From contig NC_088778.1 of assembly GCF_954871325.1 (NCBI RefSeq), positions 12,595,882-12,659,881 of the forward strand: a stretch of 64,000 bases of DNA, written 5' to 3'. The stretch's first letter is position 1. Each line of letters begins with the position of its first letter. A model generated the notes under the pieces. It worked only from the letters and a program-made list of their open reading frames with translations, did no database searches and was not told where the DNA came from. Of the stretch, positions 11,892-23,065 are shown in pieces. The translations under genes were made by a program, and so were the position numbers. Source of the stretch: Gordionus sp. m RMFG-2023. Lineage: Eukaryota > Nematomorpha > Gordioida > Chordodea > Parachordodidae.

Positions 11892-12400
11892 AATTCGAAT
11901 TAAAAATTCATTCTCATAAACATGGTAGCATGACTATAGAAGAAAAAACGAAGGAATACTTAGAATTATCGTGTCAAATCGAAGCTTTAGGTGGTCATTC
12001 AAAATCCCACATACATTCAGAACACAATCACTTTATGAATCATCCAGACTCACTTCTTTTAAACAATAAAATACTCAATTATGAATGGTATATAGGCACT
12101 GAAGTTACTAATGTCAAAGATCACGTTTTTAGATATCGCGTGGCAGATATGAGCTACTATGCTAGTAATGTGATAAGTTGCGCCATTAAAACTGAACCTC
12201 AATATGTTTTTATAGATCTTAGCGCATCTGCTAACCTTACTCTAACTCGTAATTTAATAAATATATAATATAATTTATATAATTAAATTATATTAGATGG
12301 CCCTGTGATCAATCAATTAACTGCATTCATATCCAAAAACTTGGGGGATGATTCAGATATAAAAGCGACTATACAAGCCAAGCCTGTCAACCTTATCACA
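11892..12400 (+). CDS. Surface receptor gene, first Ig-like exons
   Basis: Two exons separated by a 48-bp intron. Exon 11892-12248 follows TTCTCACAG and enters in the phase left by the last FTP exon. It encodes an Ig-like fold: LELSCQIEALGG (first Cys), NYEWYIG (core Trp), ADMSYYASNVISCAI (tyrosine corner and second Cys). Exon 12297-12400 (GPVINQLTAFISKNLGDDS...) starts a second Ig-like domain and stops in phase 0 at GTATAT. That is the phase at which the exon at 21242 resumes, across an 8.8-kb intron. No frame lesion is seen here. Membership in the same gene as the FTP exons is inferred from phase continuity and strand. Confidence 0.7.
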
Positions 12401-14475
12401 GTATATTTAAAAAATAATATTTGCGACATATAGGTATTAAGATAGTAAAAAATAATCATCCCTGTCTTCATTATACACATTATAAGAGTTGCAGCATTGT
12501 CACTCTATAAAAAATTTTAGAATGCCCAAATCAAAAAATATCTAGGAAATTAATTATGTACGAAGGAATAATCTCTATTGTTCTCCTCCTATAAAAGATT
12601 TGGGTTAGAATTGAAGGTAACATTGATGCAGGTTAGAATTAATTTATATTAAAAATGGGCGCTATTGCATTTAATATATACTATAATTATTACCAAAGTT
12701 TGGGCAGAATTACATATGAATTAATTCCGTAATTACAATTCCTTTTTTATAACTAGTAATTGTGATTAATTCCGCTTTTAAAAAAAAGAGTTATTATAAT
12801 TAATTACATCTTTTCAGACATGTAATAAGGAATTATCAATTACATAATTCTTGTTTTTATTTAATTAATTTTTATGAAAAACGTTTAATAATTGCAATCA
12901 TTCATTCATATTTTTTTAAACTATTAATAATCGCAATTATTCATTAATATTTTTGGCATTAGGAGTGATTCTGAATCTTTAATTTTTATCTTGGACTCTG
13001 TCGATAACTCTGATAATTACTCTTCTAATATATCATATGTTCGGTAGAAGATTAATCTAAATTGTCAATAATTAATTGAGATTTTTTTAAAGATACTTCT
13101 CATTGAGTCGCGCAATAATTTTAGAGGCTATAATTATAGGATTTAATAAGAAAAATTCATATCAAAATTTGATTGCAGAGTAAACTCTATTTTCTTAGCT
13201 TCTATATATCACACATATTAATAAAAAATCATTAATAATTTCTGAAGCTGTTTCAATAAATACTTTAAATCTAAAAGTCCCATGATTGTCAAAAACAATC
13301 ATATTCATTTCTACAGTTTGAGAGTTTTACTTAGACCCCAAATACACTATTAATAATATTTAATTTGAGGTGCTTAATTACCTAAAAGGCAATTGAGGTC
13401 ATATTAATTTTTAGAAAGTTTTCCAACGATTCAAAAACTGTTTTTTAAGTATTACGCAAAGATTAAGTCGCTTTGAAAACTTTGCTAAATGATTAAAATA
13501 GAATTCGTTTAAATAAGGAGATTTCTGAATAACTGGTACTTAAAAATACATTTTTTTAAATATTGATTAAAAATATATTCAATTTCATGTTGATTATGGT
13601 GGAAAAGAGCTTCAAATGTTAATGCTATCATATCTATTTATATTTAGACATCATAAATTATATTGCATTTTATAGAATTTGATTTGACATCAAATGTATA
13701 AATATCATAATTGTTAAAGAGATACTGCATAATACAAGTTCTCTACATACTGTATCTATATATAAAAAATTGGTATCTGTATGTAAATATTCTTTTTTTA
13801 AGGTACTTTTAGGTACATTTGAATAATTTTATTATACGTTTTTTATATTAAAAATAATAGTATGTCCGAGTTTATATCATTATAAAAACAAACCATACAA
13901 ATTTTATTTTGCGCAATGGATGCCGATTTATATATGATTTATTATATTATATTAATTTAAAAAATATTTACCATTTTAGATCAATATTTTTAGACAATCT
14001 CTGAAAATAAATATAATAATTAAATATTAGATTTTATTGTCAACCCTTAGATGATATAGATGTTGATATAAGTTTTGACACACAACACATTTTAAATAAT
14101 TATTTTAAAAAATAAGTGTTGGGATTTAATATATTTAATGATTATACAAAAGAGCAGTTATTCATTAAATATATCAACTATTCTGCCGTCAAGTGCCCCA
14201 GTAGAAAGAATTTAGTATGGCTAAAAATAAAAATTTTGAGAATGTTTTATTATTGAAATTTAACAAAATTTACATCATTTAATTAAATATTTTGCATATG
14301 AATTAACAATATTATTTTAATTATATATTTTTATATAGATGTGATATAAACTAAATAAATTTTTTTATCTCACATCGAACTTTGAATTTTAATCATATAA
14401 TCTTAAATTGTGTATTATGCACACTTTCATAAATATAATCTTTTTGGATGATGTATCGGAATCTCTATCTAATTT

Positions 14476-15061
14476 TGATAAACATAATATAATGCCAATC
14501 GTAATTTTTAAATTTTTTTGAATTTTTTTAAAGTAAATAGGTATAAATATGTTTTGCAAACGTTAAATTAAAATTCCAGTGAAGGTGTACTATAGAAAAG
14601 TGACAATTGTCATAATCGTTATTTTTAAACATTTTTGAGTTTTTTTAAAGTAAATAGATACAAATATTTTGTAAACATATTAAATTAAACTATCAGTGAA
14701 TGTGTACTATGGAAGAGTGACAATTGTCATAATCGTTATTTTTGAACTTTTTTGAGTTTTTTAAAGTAAATAGGTAAAATTATGTTTTTTTAAACATGTT
14801 AAATTAAAATTTCAGTGAAGATGTACTATAAATAAGTGACAATTGTCATCGTCGTTATTTTTAAACTTTTTAAGTTTTTTAAAGTATATAGGTAAAAATA
14901 TGTTTTGCAAACATGTTAAATTAATATTTCAGTGAAGGTAGTATACTAAAGAAAAGTGACAATTGTCATAATCGTTATTTTTGAACTTTTTTGAGTTTTC
15001 TTAAAGTAAATAGGTACAAATATTTTGTAAACATGTTAAATTAATATTTCAGTGAAGGTGA
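14476..15061 (+). repeat. Left arm of foldback-like element, ~118-bp tandem units
   Basis: Nearly five copies of a 115-121-bp unit. The landmark GTGACAATTGTCAT, itself containing a palindrome, recurs at about 14600, 14715, 14836 and 14956, and each unit ends with a form of CAGTGAAGGTGTACTAT. The inverse complement of the same unit is arrayed at 18787-19240. This gives a foldback architecture with about 725 bp of spacer once the LINE is removed. Confidence 0.85.
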
Positions 15062-15955
15062 GAGAGCCTAGCATTATTCAATAAAATATAGTAAAAAAAA
15101 TTACCCAAAGGCCTTCATTTCTTGAAAAAATCTTAGATAAACTTATAATGTTTGACGTATAATCTTAGTAATTGTTTAAAATAAATATAAATATGAGGGC
15201 TAATCGTATTTAATGTGCACTATATTGCAACATTGAAAAATGCTAAAATTTATTTCGTTTATAAATATATTCATGAAAATTTATTTCGAAAAGCTATTTA
15301 ATACTTTGATAGATTTGAATTTCAATATTAGCTCTAACTTGTAATTTTAGATCGTTGACTAAAGTGAATAAATATTTAAAATATTCTTAATCACAGAATT
15401 GAAATAAATAAGTCAAAAATATTATATTTAGTTGATATACAAATAACCGATGCAGGATTCTATATTTAAATATATTTGGCAGTTAACATTTTAGAAAAAA
15501 ATAAATTAATCTTAAAGTTATTTTAATTATACATCGGCCTACTATTATAAATTATGTTAAAAAAACATTTTCGGATGCTATGAAGATTAAAGTAATCATG
15601 ATAGTGGAATTTGTCATCATTTAAAAGTGATTAATGTAATCATAATAAAATCTCCAGTTTAATCATATCAAGGCATTGACGATTTGCAGGAAAATAACTC
15701 ATCATTAATTTTGATAATATAAATAAAAGCGAATTTAATCGCCGTGGTGGCTGGGTTAGATGTATGCTTGGAAACAGAAGGACGCAGAGAACGCAGGTTC
15801 AATCCTGGTAAGGAGCATAAAAACTTTCAGATTTTTCTTCGATGACTGAGGTTTAAAGAAATATGGTAGGATGAATTTCGGAGCTTAGAGATAACACCCC
15901 GGTCACCGACAGGCCTGGACAGCCGGGTGCTAAGGATAATTGTCCAATAAACAAA

Positions 15956-16930
15956 ATGAAGGAAACAAATGAAAATATGAATATGAAAGCTAGGGCGTTC
16001 CCTCCAAGCGATGCGCAGGGTGTAGACTTCCATCCTGCGAAAAGTAAAATAAAGGTCAAAGCAAAGAAGACAAGGTTAGCAAGTTTGAATATTGGGACAC
16101 TTAAAGGTAAAACGAGAGAATCGGCATCAATGTTGAACAAGAGAAAAGTTGATATAGCGTGCATACAAGAGACGAAATGGAAAGGTCAGAAGACTTTATT
16201 GATTGGAGATGGGTATAAATTGTACTATAATGGAATTAGCAATATGAACTGTGTCGGCATCATCCTTAGTCAAGATCTAACCTCCTCAATAGTAAAAGTC
16301 AACAGGATCTCTGATAGACTAATGAAGATAAAACTCTGCATTGGTCAATCAATACTACACATCCTTTCAATATATGCTCCTCAAACGGGTTGAAAGGAAG
16401 AAGAGAAAGATGACTTTAGAGCTATCCTTGATGAAGCTGTAATGGAAATTCCTAAGGATGACCTAGTCATAATTGGTGGTGACTTAAATGCGCATGTGGG
16501 AAAAGCAAGAGATAGCTACAAAAGGCATCATGGTGGTTTTGGATACGGAGAAAGAAATGATGAAGGAGAGCATGTACTGAAATTTGCGCAAGCCTTCGAC
16601 CTTGCCTTAACCAACACCTACTATAAGAAAAAAGACAGTCGTTTAATAACATATGAAAGTGGTACAAGGAAAACACAGATAGATTACATGCTAATCTCTC
16701 GCAGAAGATTAAAAGATGTAATAGACTGCAAAGTCATCCCAGGAGAAGATATCGCCGCACAACACAAGCTACTAGTAATGGATTTACAACTCACAAATAA
16801 ATCCACTCAAAACAAGATAAAACTGGAACCATACATCAAATGGGGTAAATTAAAAACAATGACAGATGCATTTGCAATCAATGCAAACATTGAAACAATA
16901 GATTCCTCACAAGTCAGTGAAAAAATGTAG
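15956..16930 (+). pseudogene. RTE endonuclease domain (EEP family)
   Basis: The protein matches the RTE endonuclease, the family annotated in many animals as craniofacial development protein 2-like. Visible catalytic blocks are RLASLNIGTLKG, CIQETKW (Glu), GGDLNAHVG (Asp/Asn), GGFGYGERNDEGE, TQIDYML (Asp) and AAQHKLLVMD (His). One in-frame TGA at 16391-16393 follows YAPQTG and a TAG ends the frame at 16928-16930. After that, ADLSSSLIDTAKSTLGL continues in the same frame and runs into a short deletion relative to typical RTE proteins near KKLWAK (about 17010-17025). The start at 15956 is the first ATG of the open stretch. Confidence 0.85.
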
Positions 16931-17135
16931 GCAGACCTTTCATCCAGCTTAATAGACACTGCCAAATCGACACTAGGCTTAACAAGGGGAGGCAACAAAT
17001 CATACAAAAAACTATGGGCAAAATAAAATATACAGATTAGCCAAACAGCGAGAAAAGAATTCTAGGGATATAAACGGAGCTCCGAAAGTAATCAAAAACA
17101 AAGATGGGAAATTGATAATAAAGGAATAAAAAATA

Positions 17136-18692
17136 ATGAATAGATGGAAAGAATATTTTCAGGAGCTTCTCAACTTTAATCCCCACATACTACATTTAGA
17201 TGAACACTCCCCATGTCAAAACCTTATAACACATATAACAGAGCAAAAGATAATCATATGCCTCAAGCATATGAAAAACAACAAGGCTAGGGGTCCAGAT
17301 GATATTCCAATAGAAAGCCTTAAAGCACTAGGAGATGATGGAATACATTTCCTCACAAATCTATACAATAAAATACTTGGAAATGAAGAGGTTCCTCAAA
17401 AATGGAGGCAGAGCTATCTAGTTCCTATCTTGAAAAATAAAGGGGATCCGCACAATTGTCAAAATTACAGGGGCATAAAACCAATGTCACACTGTCTAAA
17501 ACTATACGAAAAAATAATAGAAAAAATTAAGAGACATAATCGAAATAGGAGAGACTCAGTTTGGCTTTATGCTTGGAAGATCAACAACTGATGCTATCCA
17601 CGCACTTAGGCAAATGAGTGAAAAATACAGGGAAAAGAATAAAAAGCTACACATGGTCTTTCTCGATCTAGAAAAGGCCTTCGATAGAATCCCAAGAAAA
17701 CTTATCTGGTGGGCGCTCATAAAAAGGTACCCGAAAAATATATAAGAATAATAGATATGTATATGAGCCATACAACAAGGTCCGTAGCACAACAGGTTTA
17801 CTTCAGCAGGCTTCACAATAGCCGAAGGAGTTCATCAAGGTTCGTCTCTCAGCCCACTTCTCTTCTTTACATTAATAGATGTATTATCACGTCTATACCT
17901 CAAACAGTCCCCTGGAATATGATATTTGCAGATGATATTGTAATACTTACCGAATCCAAGGATGAAATGAAAGAAAGATTAGTGAGTTGGATAAATATCC
18001 TAGAAAAGCATAGACTAAAAGTAAATAGAGAAAAGGCGGAGTATATGGTGATAGGAGGAGATGAAACAGAGAGTGTTGATATAAATGAATGGCAGATATC
18101 GGCAATTGAAAGCTGCAAATATTTGGACTCCACTATACAAACAAACGGCACAATAGAAAAAGAGATAAAGAGTAAAATTAATCAAGGGTGGTTAAAGTGG
18201 AGATCTTTATCTGGAGTGCTATTTGACAAAAGGATCCCACACAAATTAAAGGGAAAGATTTACAGTTCCATAGTACAACCAACTATTCTATATAGTTCGG
18301 AAACATGGCCAACCAAAGAATCAGACGAGAGAAGTCCTCAAACTATGGAGATGAGAATGCTGAGGATGATTGCTGGGGTAACAAGAAAGGATAAAGTGCA
18401 CAGTACAAGAATACTACGTAGTTTAAAGGTAGTGCCCATTAAGACTAAGTTAATGGTAAACAGAGTTAGGTGGTATGGGCACACAATGAGAAGGCTTATG
18501 AACTACATAGGAAATAAGGTTGAGAGTTTGGAAGTGATGGGCAAACGTAAAAGAGGAAGGCCAAAACTTCAATGGGGCCATAAAGTTAGAGCCAATATAA
18601 AGAAGTATAAATTAGATAAAGGAGATTGTATGAATAACATAAAGTGGAGAGAGATGTTGAAGAAGCTCACCACCAGAAAAGTTGAAAGCTAA
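17136..18692 (+). pseudogene. RTE reverse transcriptase domain
   Basis: Frame 17136-17591 has RWKEYFQELLN and the fingers region NKARGPDDIPIESLKALG ... QKWRQSYLVPILKNKGD. A second frame (about 17540-17740) has FGFMLGRSTTDAIHALRQMS and FLDLEKAFDRIPRK with the first catalytic Asp. A third stretch (about 17810-17880) has EGVHQGSSLSPLLF. Frame 17709-18692 has FADDIVILTES, the catalytic DD pair, then the thumb and the RTE C-terminus (YSSETWPTKESDE, VRWYGHTMRR, GKRKRGRPKLQW). At least three frameshifts separate these pieces. The stop is at 18690-18692. Confidence 0.88.
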
Positions 18693-18786
18693 AGAGAAAA
18701 AAATAAAATTAAATTAAATTAAATAAAAGCGAATTTAGGAATTTTATTGTTGATATTACTGTTAGTGTCTATAAAATATAAAACAT

Positions 18787-19240
18787 ATCTAAACTGAAAT
18801 TTTAATTTAACATGTTTACAAAACATATTTTCACCTATTTACTTTAAAAAAACTCAAAAATGTTCAAAAATAACGATTATGACAATTGACACTTATCTAT
18901 AGTACACCTTCACTGAAATTTTAATTTAACATGTTTACAAAACATATTTTTACTTATTTACTTTAAAAAAACTAAAAAAAAGTTCAAAAATAGCGATTAT
19001 GACAATTTTAACTTCTCTAGTACACCTTCACTGAAATTTTAATATAACATGTTTAAAAAACATATTTTTATCTATTTACTTTATAAAAACTCAAAAATAA
19101 CGACTATGACATTTGTCACTTTTCTATAGTACACCTTCACTGAAATTTTAATTTAACATGTTGCAAAACATATTTTTACCAATTTACTTTAAAAAAACTC
19201 AAAAAAGTTTAAAAATAACGATTATGACATTTGTCACTTT
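18787..19240 (-). repeat. Right arm of foldback-like element, inverted tandem units
   Basis: About four copies of the 118-bp unit of 14476-15061, in opposite orientation. The reverse landmark ACGATTATGACAATT or its variants recur at about 18874, 18991, 19099 and 19214. The arm ends where TTTACCTAAAAAAATTAGCG begins. Confidence 0.85.
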
Positions 19241-19485
19241 TACCTAAAAAAATTAGCGATCAAAAGAAATATAATAGAAAAAATTACGTAAAAAATAAAT
19301 ATATAAAAATCATTTTAAAAATATATATTAAAAAAAAATATCAATCAAAAAATATATTTAAAAAAATAATATAACAAATTAAAATATATTTTAAAAAAAT
19401 ATCAAAATAAAAATATTTTTAAAAAAAATATCAATCAATAAATATATTTAAAAACAAAAAGCCAGCTACTGGTTTAGGATTTCAC

Positions 19486-20316
19486 CTGCATTGACCCAAA
19501 TGCACCATCTAACCTTAACGTCGATGCCCTCGCCCTCGCAGAATCTCGAAAAACCATAAAGTACAGTTCCTTAGACCCTTCTTTCTTATTCATACCTCGC
19601 CTGCTCCATTCTCACCACCTTCGGTAGCAAAGCTCAACGTTTTTTCAAAGAATCAAACGGATTCGCGAAAAAACCGATCAGCCTAAGGAATCCCTTTTCT
19701 TACGCCAATGACTTGCTACCGCCATTATTCACTCTAACTATCTAAGTTTTATCTCTTCCATTGAATAATTTTTCATATTCCTAGATTCCTTTTTTTATTC
19801 CCTATCCTTTCCCGTAAATTCTATTTCTACATTTTTCACCTATCTTTTAAAAAAATTAATTGTTTGCTACTACATTTTGACAACATATCATATCAGTAAA
19901 TATTCAAATAAAACCCATGACAGTAAAAAAACAAATTAAAATATTTAATCTCAAAAAATATTATTAAAAAAATCATCTAACACAAAATAGCGATCAAAAG
20001 ATATATCAGAAAAAAAATACGCCAAAAATAAATATATAAAAAACATTTTTAAAAAAAATTGAAAAAACGTTAACAATCTTAAAAATATTATATATAAAAT
20101 ATATCTAACAAAATCTATAATTATAAAAATAAATTTATACACTTACGTCCCTTTTTCATTTTTGTTTCCCTGCGCCACACCATCTCCGTTCTTTTTTTTT
20201 AAATAGTATTATTATATATTATAATAATATATTTTTGTTTTATAAAAAATTGATTTCTTTGTTTGTTTTGGATGATGAAAAATAAAGGTTGTTCCTAAAA
20301 AAAAAAAAAAAAAAAT
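19486..20316 (+). mobile_element. Fragment of a second LINE, 3' end with poly(A)
   Basis: Frame 19486-19677 reads DFTCIDPNAPSNLNVDALAL then AESRKTIKYSSLDPSFLFIP. A second frame (about 19615-19745) reads LTTFGSKAQRFFKESNGFAK. This is the conserved post-RT tail seen in several LINE clades (D.T..D..APS, AE..K..KY, F.P.....FG..A..F). The sequence then runs through T-rich 3' DNA, an AATAAA at about 20281 and an A19-20 tract at about 20297-20316. Only the 3' end is present, consistent with 5' truncation at integration. One frameshift is seen. Confidence 0.65.
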
Positions 20317-20390
20317 AATAAATTAATATTAAATAAATAATAAATTAATCTCAAATAAATAATAAATTTATTAATTTGTAAAATAGAATA

Positions 20391-20520
20391 CATTGCCTGA
20401 TTTAACCTGACAATGTTCACATTGCCGAAATAACAAAATCACCCTGCCTACCACTACCTCACATTGCCGAAAAAATTAAGGCAATGTATATATTGCCGAA
20501 AATTACACATTGCCGCTAAC
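20391..20520 (+). repeat. Cluster of ACATTGCCG motifs
   Basis: ACATTGCC(G) or ATATTGCCG occurs six times in 130 bp (for example CACATTGCCGAAA), with GGCAATGTA also present inverted. The spacing is irregular. It lies just after the LINE poly(A) and before the dispersed repeat. No function is evident. Confidence 0.6.
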
Positions 20521-20589
20521 ATATATAATAATAATATTTAATGATTTTTATTTTATGTATCTATTATAATCAAAATAATTTAATAAGCA

Positions 20590-21170
20590 TATGAAATAAA
20601 ACAATCTAAAATAAATTATTAACAGGATACTTAAAGTAATAAATATTACAATCAAGTATCTCTTTAAATTAGAACATGAAGATTTTGAAACTGATATTAT
20701 ACTTTTTGAACACATTTTTTTGGTAAGGTTAGAATTAGTTTATTGAATATATATGTTACTGTTAAAGTATTTATTATATTTGGGTCATTGTAATATTCAG
20801 AATCAGATGATTAAATGGATGTTGTTATTAGCAGCATCCATGCTTACACTATCTATAAATAATAATATTCAAATTAATACACTATGCTATAGTTCAGAAT
20901 AGGGGCTGGTTAAAAAAAATTCAAATGTGATAAAGGAAACAGCTGATTAAAAAGTAACCCTTTTGTTAAAGAATTTGATTTAATATTAAATTAATATATT
21001 TTATTTTCAAATGAATAAATCAGAAGATTTTCTAAAATTGAACGAATGTAAAAAACGAACACGTTCGTCAAAAAAAAGGAATGCGTTCACATTCAAAGTT
21101 AGTCAAAAATAAAAGGTGGATCGTTCTTTTTTAAAAAAAAACGAATTTCGTTCATGACATGGCGATCAAT
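20590..21170 (+). repeat. Dispersed repeat, copy 1
   Basis: Shares long stretches with 31205-31640 in the same orientation, for example AATAAATTATTAACAGGATA, CTGATATTATACTTT and TTCAGAATCAGATGAT. Both copies end in a block rich in GAACG/CGTTC, including the palindrome GAACACGTTC. A detached block of the same kind lies at 27660-27780. No coding potential; a non-autonomous transposon is likely. Confidence 0.65.
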
Positions 21171-21241
21171 TTGATCGAGTTCTTTTGCAACATCATTTTT
21201 ATATAATAGGCATGTAATTTAAAAATATAACACATTTTAAG

Positions 21242-22386
21242 ATGGAGTGGAAAAAAATTGGAATAACAAAGTTATTTTCAAAAAATGAAATACTTTATCG
21301 AGTGAACGTAACAGATCAAATGGCTGGTGCCTACATTTTTAGCGTCTTTCGCCAAATTTCTACTTATTCAAGTAGAGCATTGTCATTAAGTCAACTTATA
21401 AATGCGAAAAAATTTGCACTATGCTCAAACATCGCGTATGACTTGTCTATGACCGAGATACAAGTCAAAGGTTTTTAATATGTTTTGTTTAAATTAATTT
21501 TCTTATTCTTTCATTACTATATTTTCTATAAGATGCAAATTTGGTTATAAAAATTTTACCCGAAAATAATGGATTTATGACTTTTAAAGCGGAAGAAAAA
21601 ATGACACTTTTATGTGACGTTAGTAATAATAATTACAAATTTGATGGCTGGCATTTTGAGTCTGAAGACTCTCCTGCTCTCTCTAAGAATTTGAATATAG
21701 AAATAGACGCGGTTTTTGGATATGGTGGGACATTTATTTGTGTCTACAAAAATCAATATGATAACAAAAAATCAAAAGCCAGTGTTTTAATAATTTTACA
21801 AGGTAAAATAATATTCCATTATTTAAAATTAAATAGATTTGTATATAAAACATAGTATGTAATGTATAAACTAGTATTTATTTAATCAAGTCATGTTGTT
21901 TTAATATATAGAAATTAAATTAGATTCATTTAATGGTTATTACATCGAAGCCAACGGCTCTTTAAATCTATCGTGCAACATTAACTTATATCCAGTTCAG
22001 AGTATTTTATACATACAGGTTAATTATATTCTTTTTTTTTATAATGGTATAACAATTATTATTTTCTCAATATACTATTACATTAAGCATTTTTCACTTT
22101 AAGAAAGTGTTTATAGACCTATAATGGCACTTAGAATATACTATTTTATTAAAAGTTTTATTGAATTTATCGCTAGTCTAGTACTGTAACTATTACAAAT
22201 AGGTCGTATGGTTTAGAAATCAAATTTTATTGGCCAATAAAACTGACCCTTATCTTTATTTACCAAACGCGAACTATGACAAACACGCTGGTACATATGA
22301 ATGCAAAGTTAACGCGCAGATCGCCATTCATCCTCATAATTTTGACATACATGATGGGGATAAAAAATATATTAATATATTAAATT
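21242..22386 (+). CDS. Surface receptor gene, Ig-like exons 3-6
   Basis: Four exons join in phase: 21242-21470, 21533-21802, 21912-22018 and 22203-22386, with introns of 62, 109 and 184 bp bounded by GT...AG. They encode the end of the second Ig-like domain (MEWKKIG, VNVTDQMAGAYIFSVF), a third domain (KMTLLCDVSNNNYKFDGWHF then GYGGTFICVY) and a fourth (LNLSCNINLYPVQ, VVWFRNQ, YDKHAGTYECKV). Each shows the Cys-Trp-(D.G.Y.C) pattern or part of it. The last donor, GTAATT at 22387, is chosen because it alone leaves the phase required by the next exon. No stop or shift is seen, so this part looks functional. Confidence 0.75.
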
Positions 22387-22753
22387 GTAATTTTATAAAT
22401 AGAAATAAAATACATTATTATCCATATTAGCCCGTGATGTATATTAAGGTCTGCACGGTCAACTCTGAAGCCCAAAAGTCTAGCCCAGGCATAAAAATTT
22501 TGAGCTGGGTAATTTGGGTATAATAAAACTTGTGCAAAAATTTCTTTCCGATCCAACAATTATTTTAAAGTTTAGAATATAAAAAGTATTATGAACCGGG
22601 TCAGACAACTTTTACAAAATTATTTCACGGGCAGGGACTAACAAAAATTTTTATAATAAAGTAGAAATGATATTATATGTTTCAATAAAAGTATATAATA
22701 TGTTATCTTTATCCTCATAATTATATATGTATTCTGATTATTAACTATTTTAG

Positions 22754-23065
22754 CAACTTTGGTGGATAAATCGACCACTAGATACATTAAAATTGTACAT
22801 GTAGTAAGTGCATTTTTTGGAAGTTTATTTTCGGGAATCCTAATTACTTTAATTGTAGCATTTTTAATAAATTATAAGATGCCTAGAAATAAAATCGCCT
22901 CAAGACAAAATTTGGGTAAATGTTAATATAATTTTAGAAAAATATCATTTTAATTTATAAATAGCAGCGTACAATGAAAATGATCTTGAGTTACAGGCAT
23001 ACGATTATCCAACCATTCAATATGATGATGTAGAACAATCCTTTATAAAAAGTTTATACATATAA
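22754..23065 (+). CDS. Surface receptor gene, membrane span and tail exons
   Basis: Exon 22754-22915 encodes TLVDKSTTRYIKIVHVVSAF and then a single hydrophobic span (FGSLFSGILITLIVAFLIN), ended by the stop-transfer-like KMPRNK. A 49-bp intron follows. Exon 22965-23065 encodes the tail AAYNENDLELQAYDYPTIQY-DDVEQSFIKSLYI and a TAA at 23063-23065. The tail has adjacent YPTI and YDDV motifs; IQYDDV fits the ITIM consensus (I/V/L/S-x-Y-x-x-I/V/L). This makes the gene a type I membrane receptor: FTP lectin, four Ig-like domains, one span, short signalling tail. A ligand is not shown. Confidence 0.75.

Larger units (their letters stand above)
15738..18719 (+). mobile_element. RTE-clade LINE with 18-bp target duplication
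   Basis: A non-LTR retrotransposon of about 2.98 kb flanked by a perfect 18-bp duplication, TAAATAAAAGCGAATTTA, at 15720-15737 and 18720-18737. It has an apurinic-type endonuclease (15956-16930) and a reverse transcriptase (17136-18692). The 3' end is very short and finishes in AAATTAAATTAAATT-like simple repeats, as RTE elements do. The first 70 bp look tRNA-like, with an A-box-like TGGCTGGGTTAGATG and a B-box GGTTCAATCC at 15796. The copy is broken by stops, frameshifts and an internal deletion. It sits in the spacer of the foldback element. Confidence 0.92.
12401..21241 (+). other. 8.8-kb intron of the receptor gene
   Basis: The intron starts at GTATAT and ends in TTTTAAG. It holds, in order, silent AT-rich DNA (12401-14475), tandem-repeat arm 14476-15061, an RTE LINE (15738-18719), an inverted arm (18787-19240), a second LINE fragment (19486-20316), an ACATTGCCG-rich patch (20391-20520) and a dispersed repeat (20590-21170). 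All other introns I can place in the gene are 48-1218 bp, so this one has grown by insertion. Confidence 0.6.

Noticed and set aside
15853-16164. Minus-strand hydrophobic open frame, candidate membrane protein
   Set aside because: It is the antisense shadow of the RTE endonuclease frame.
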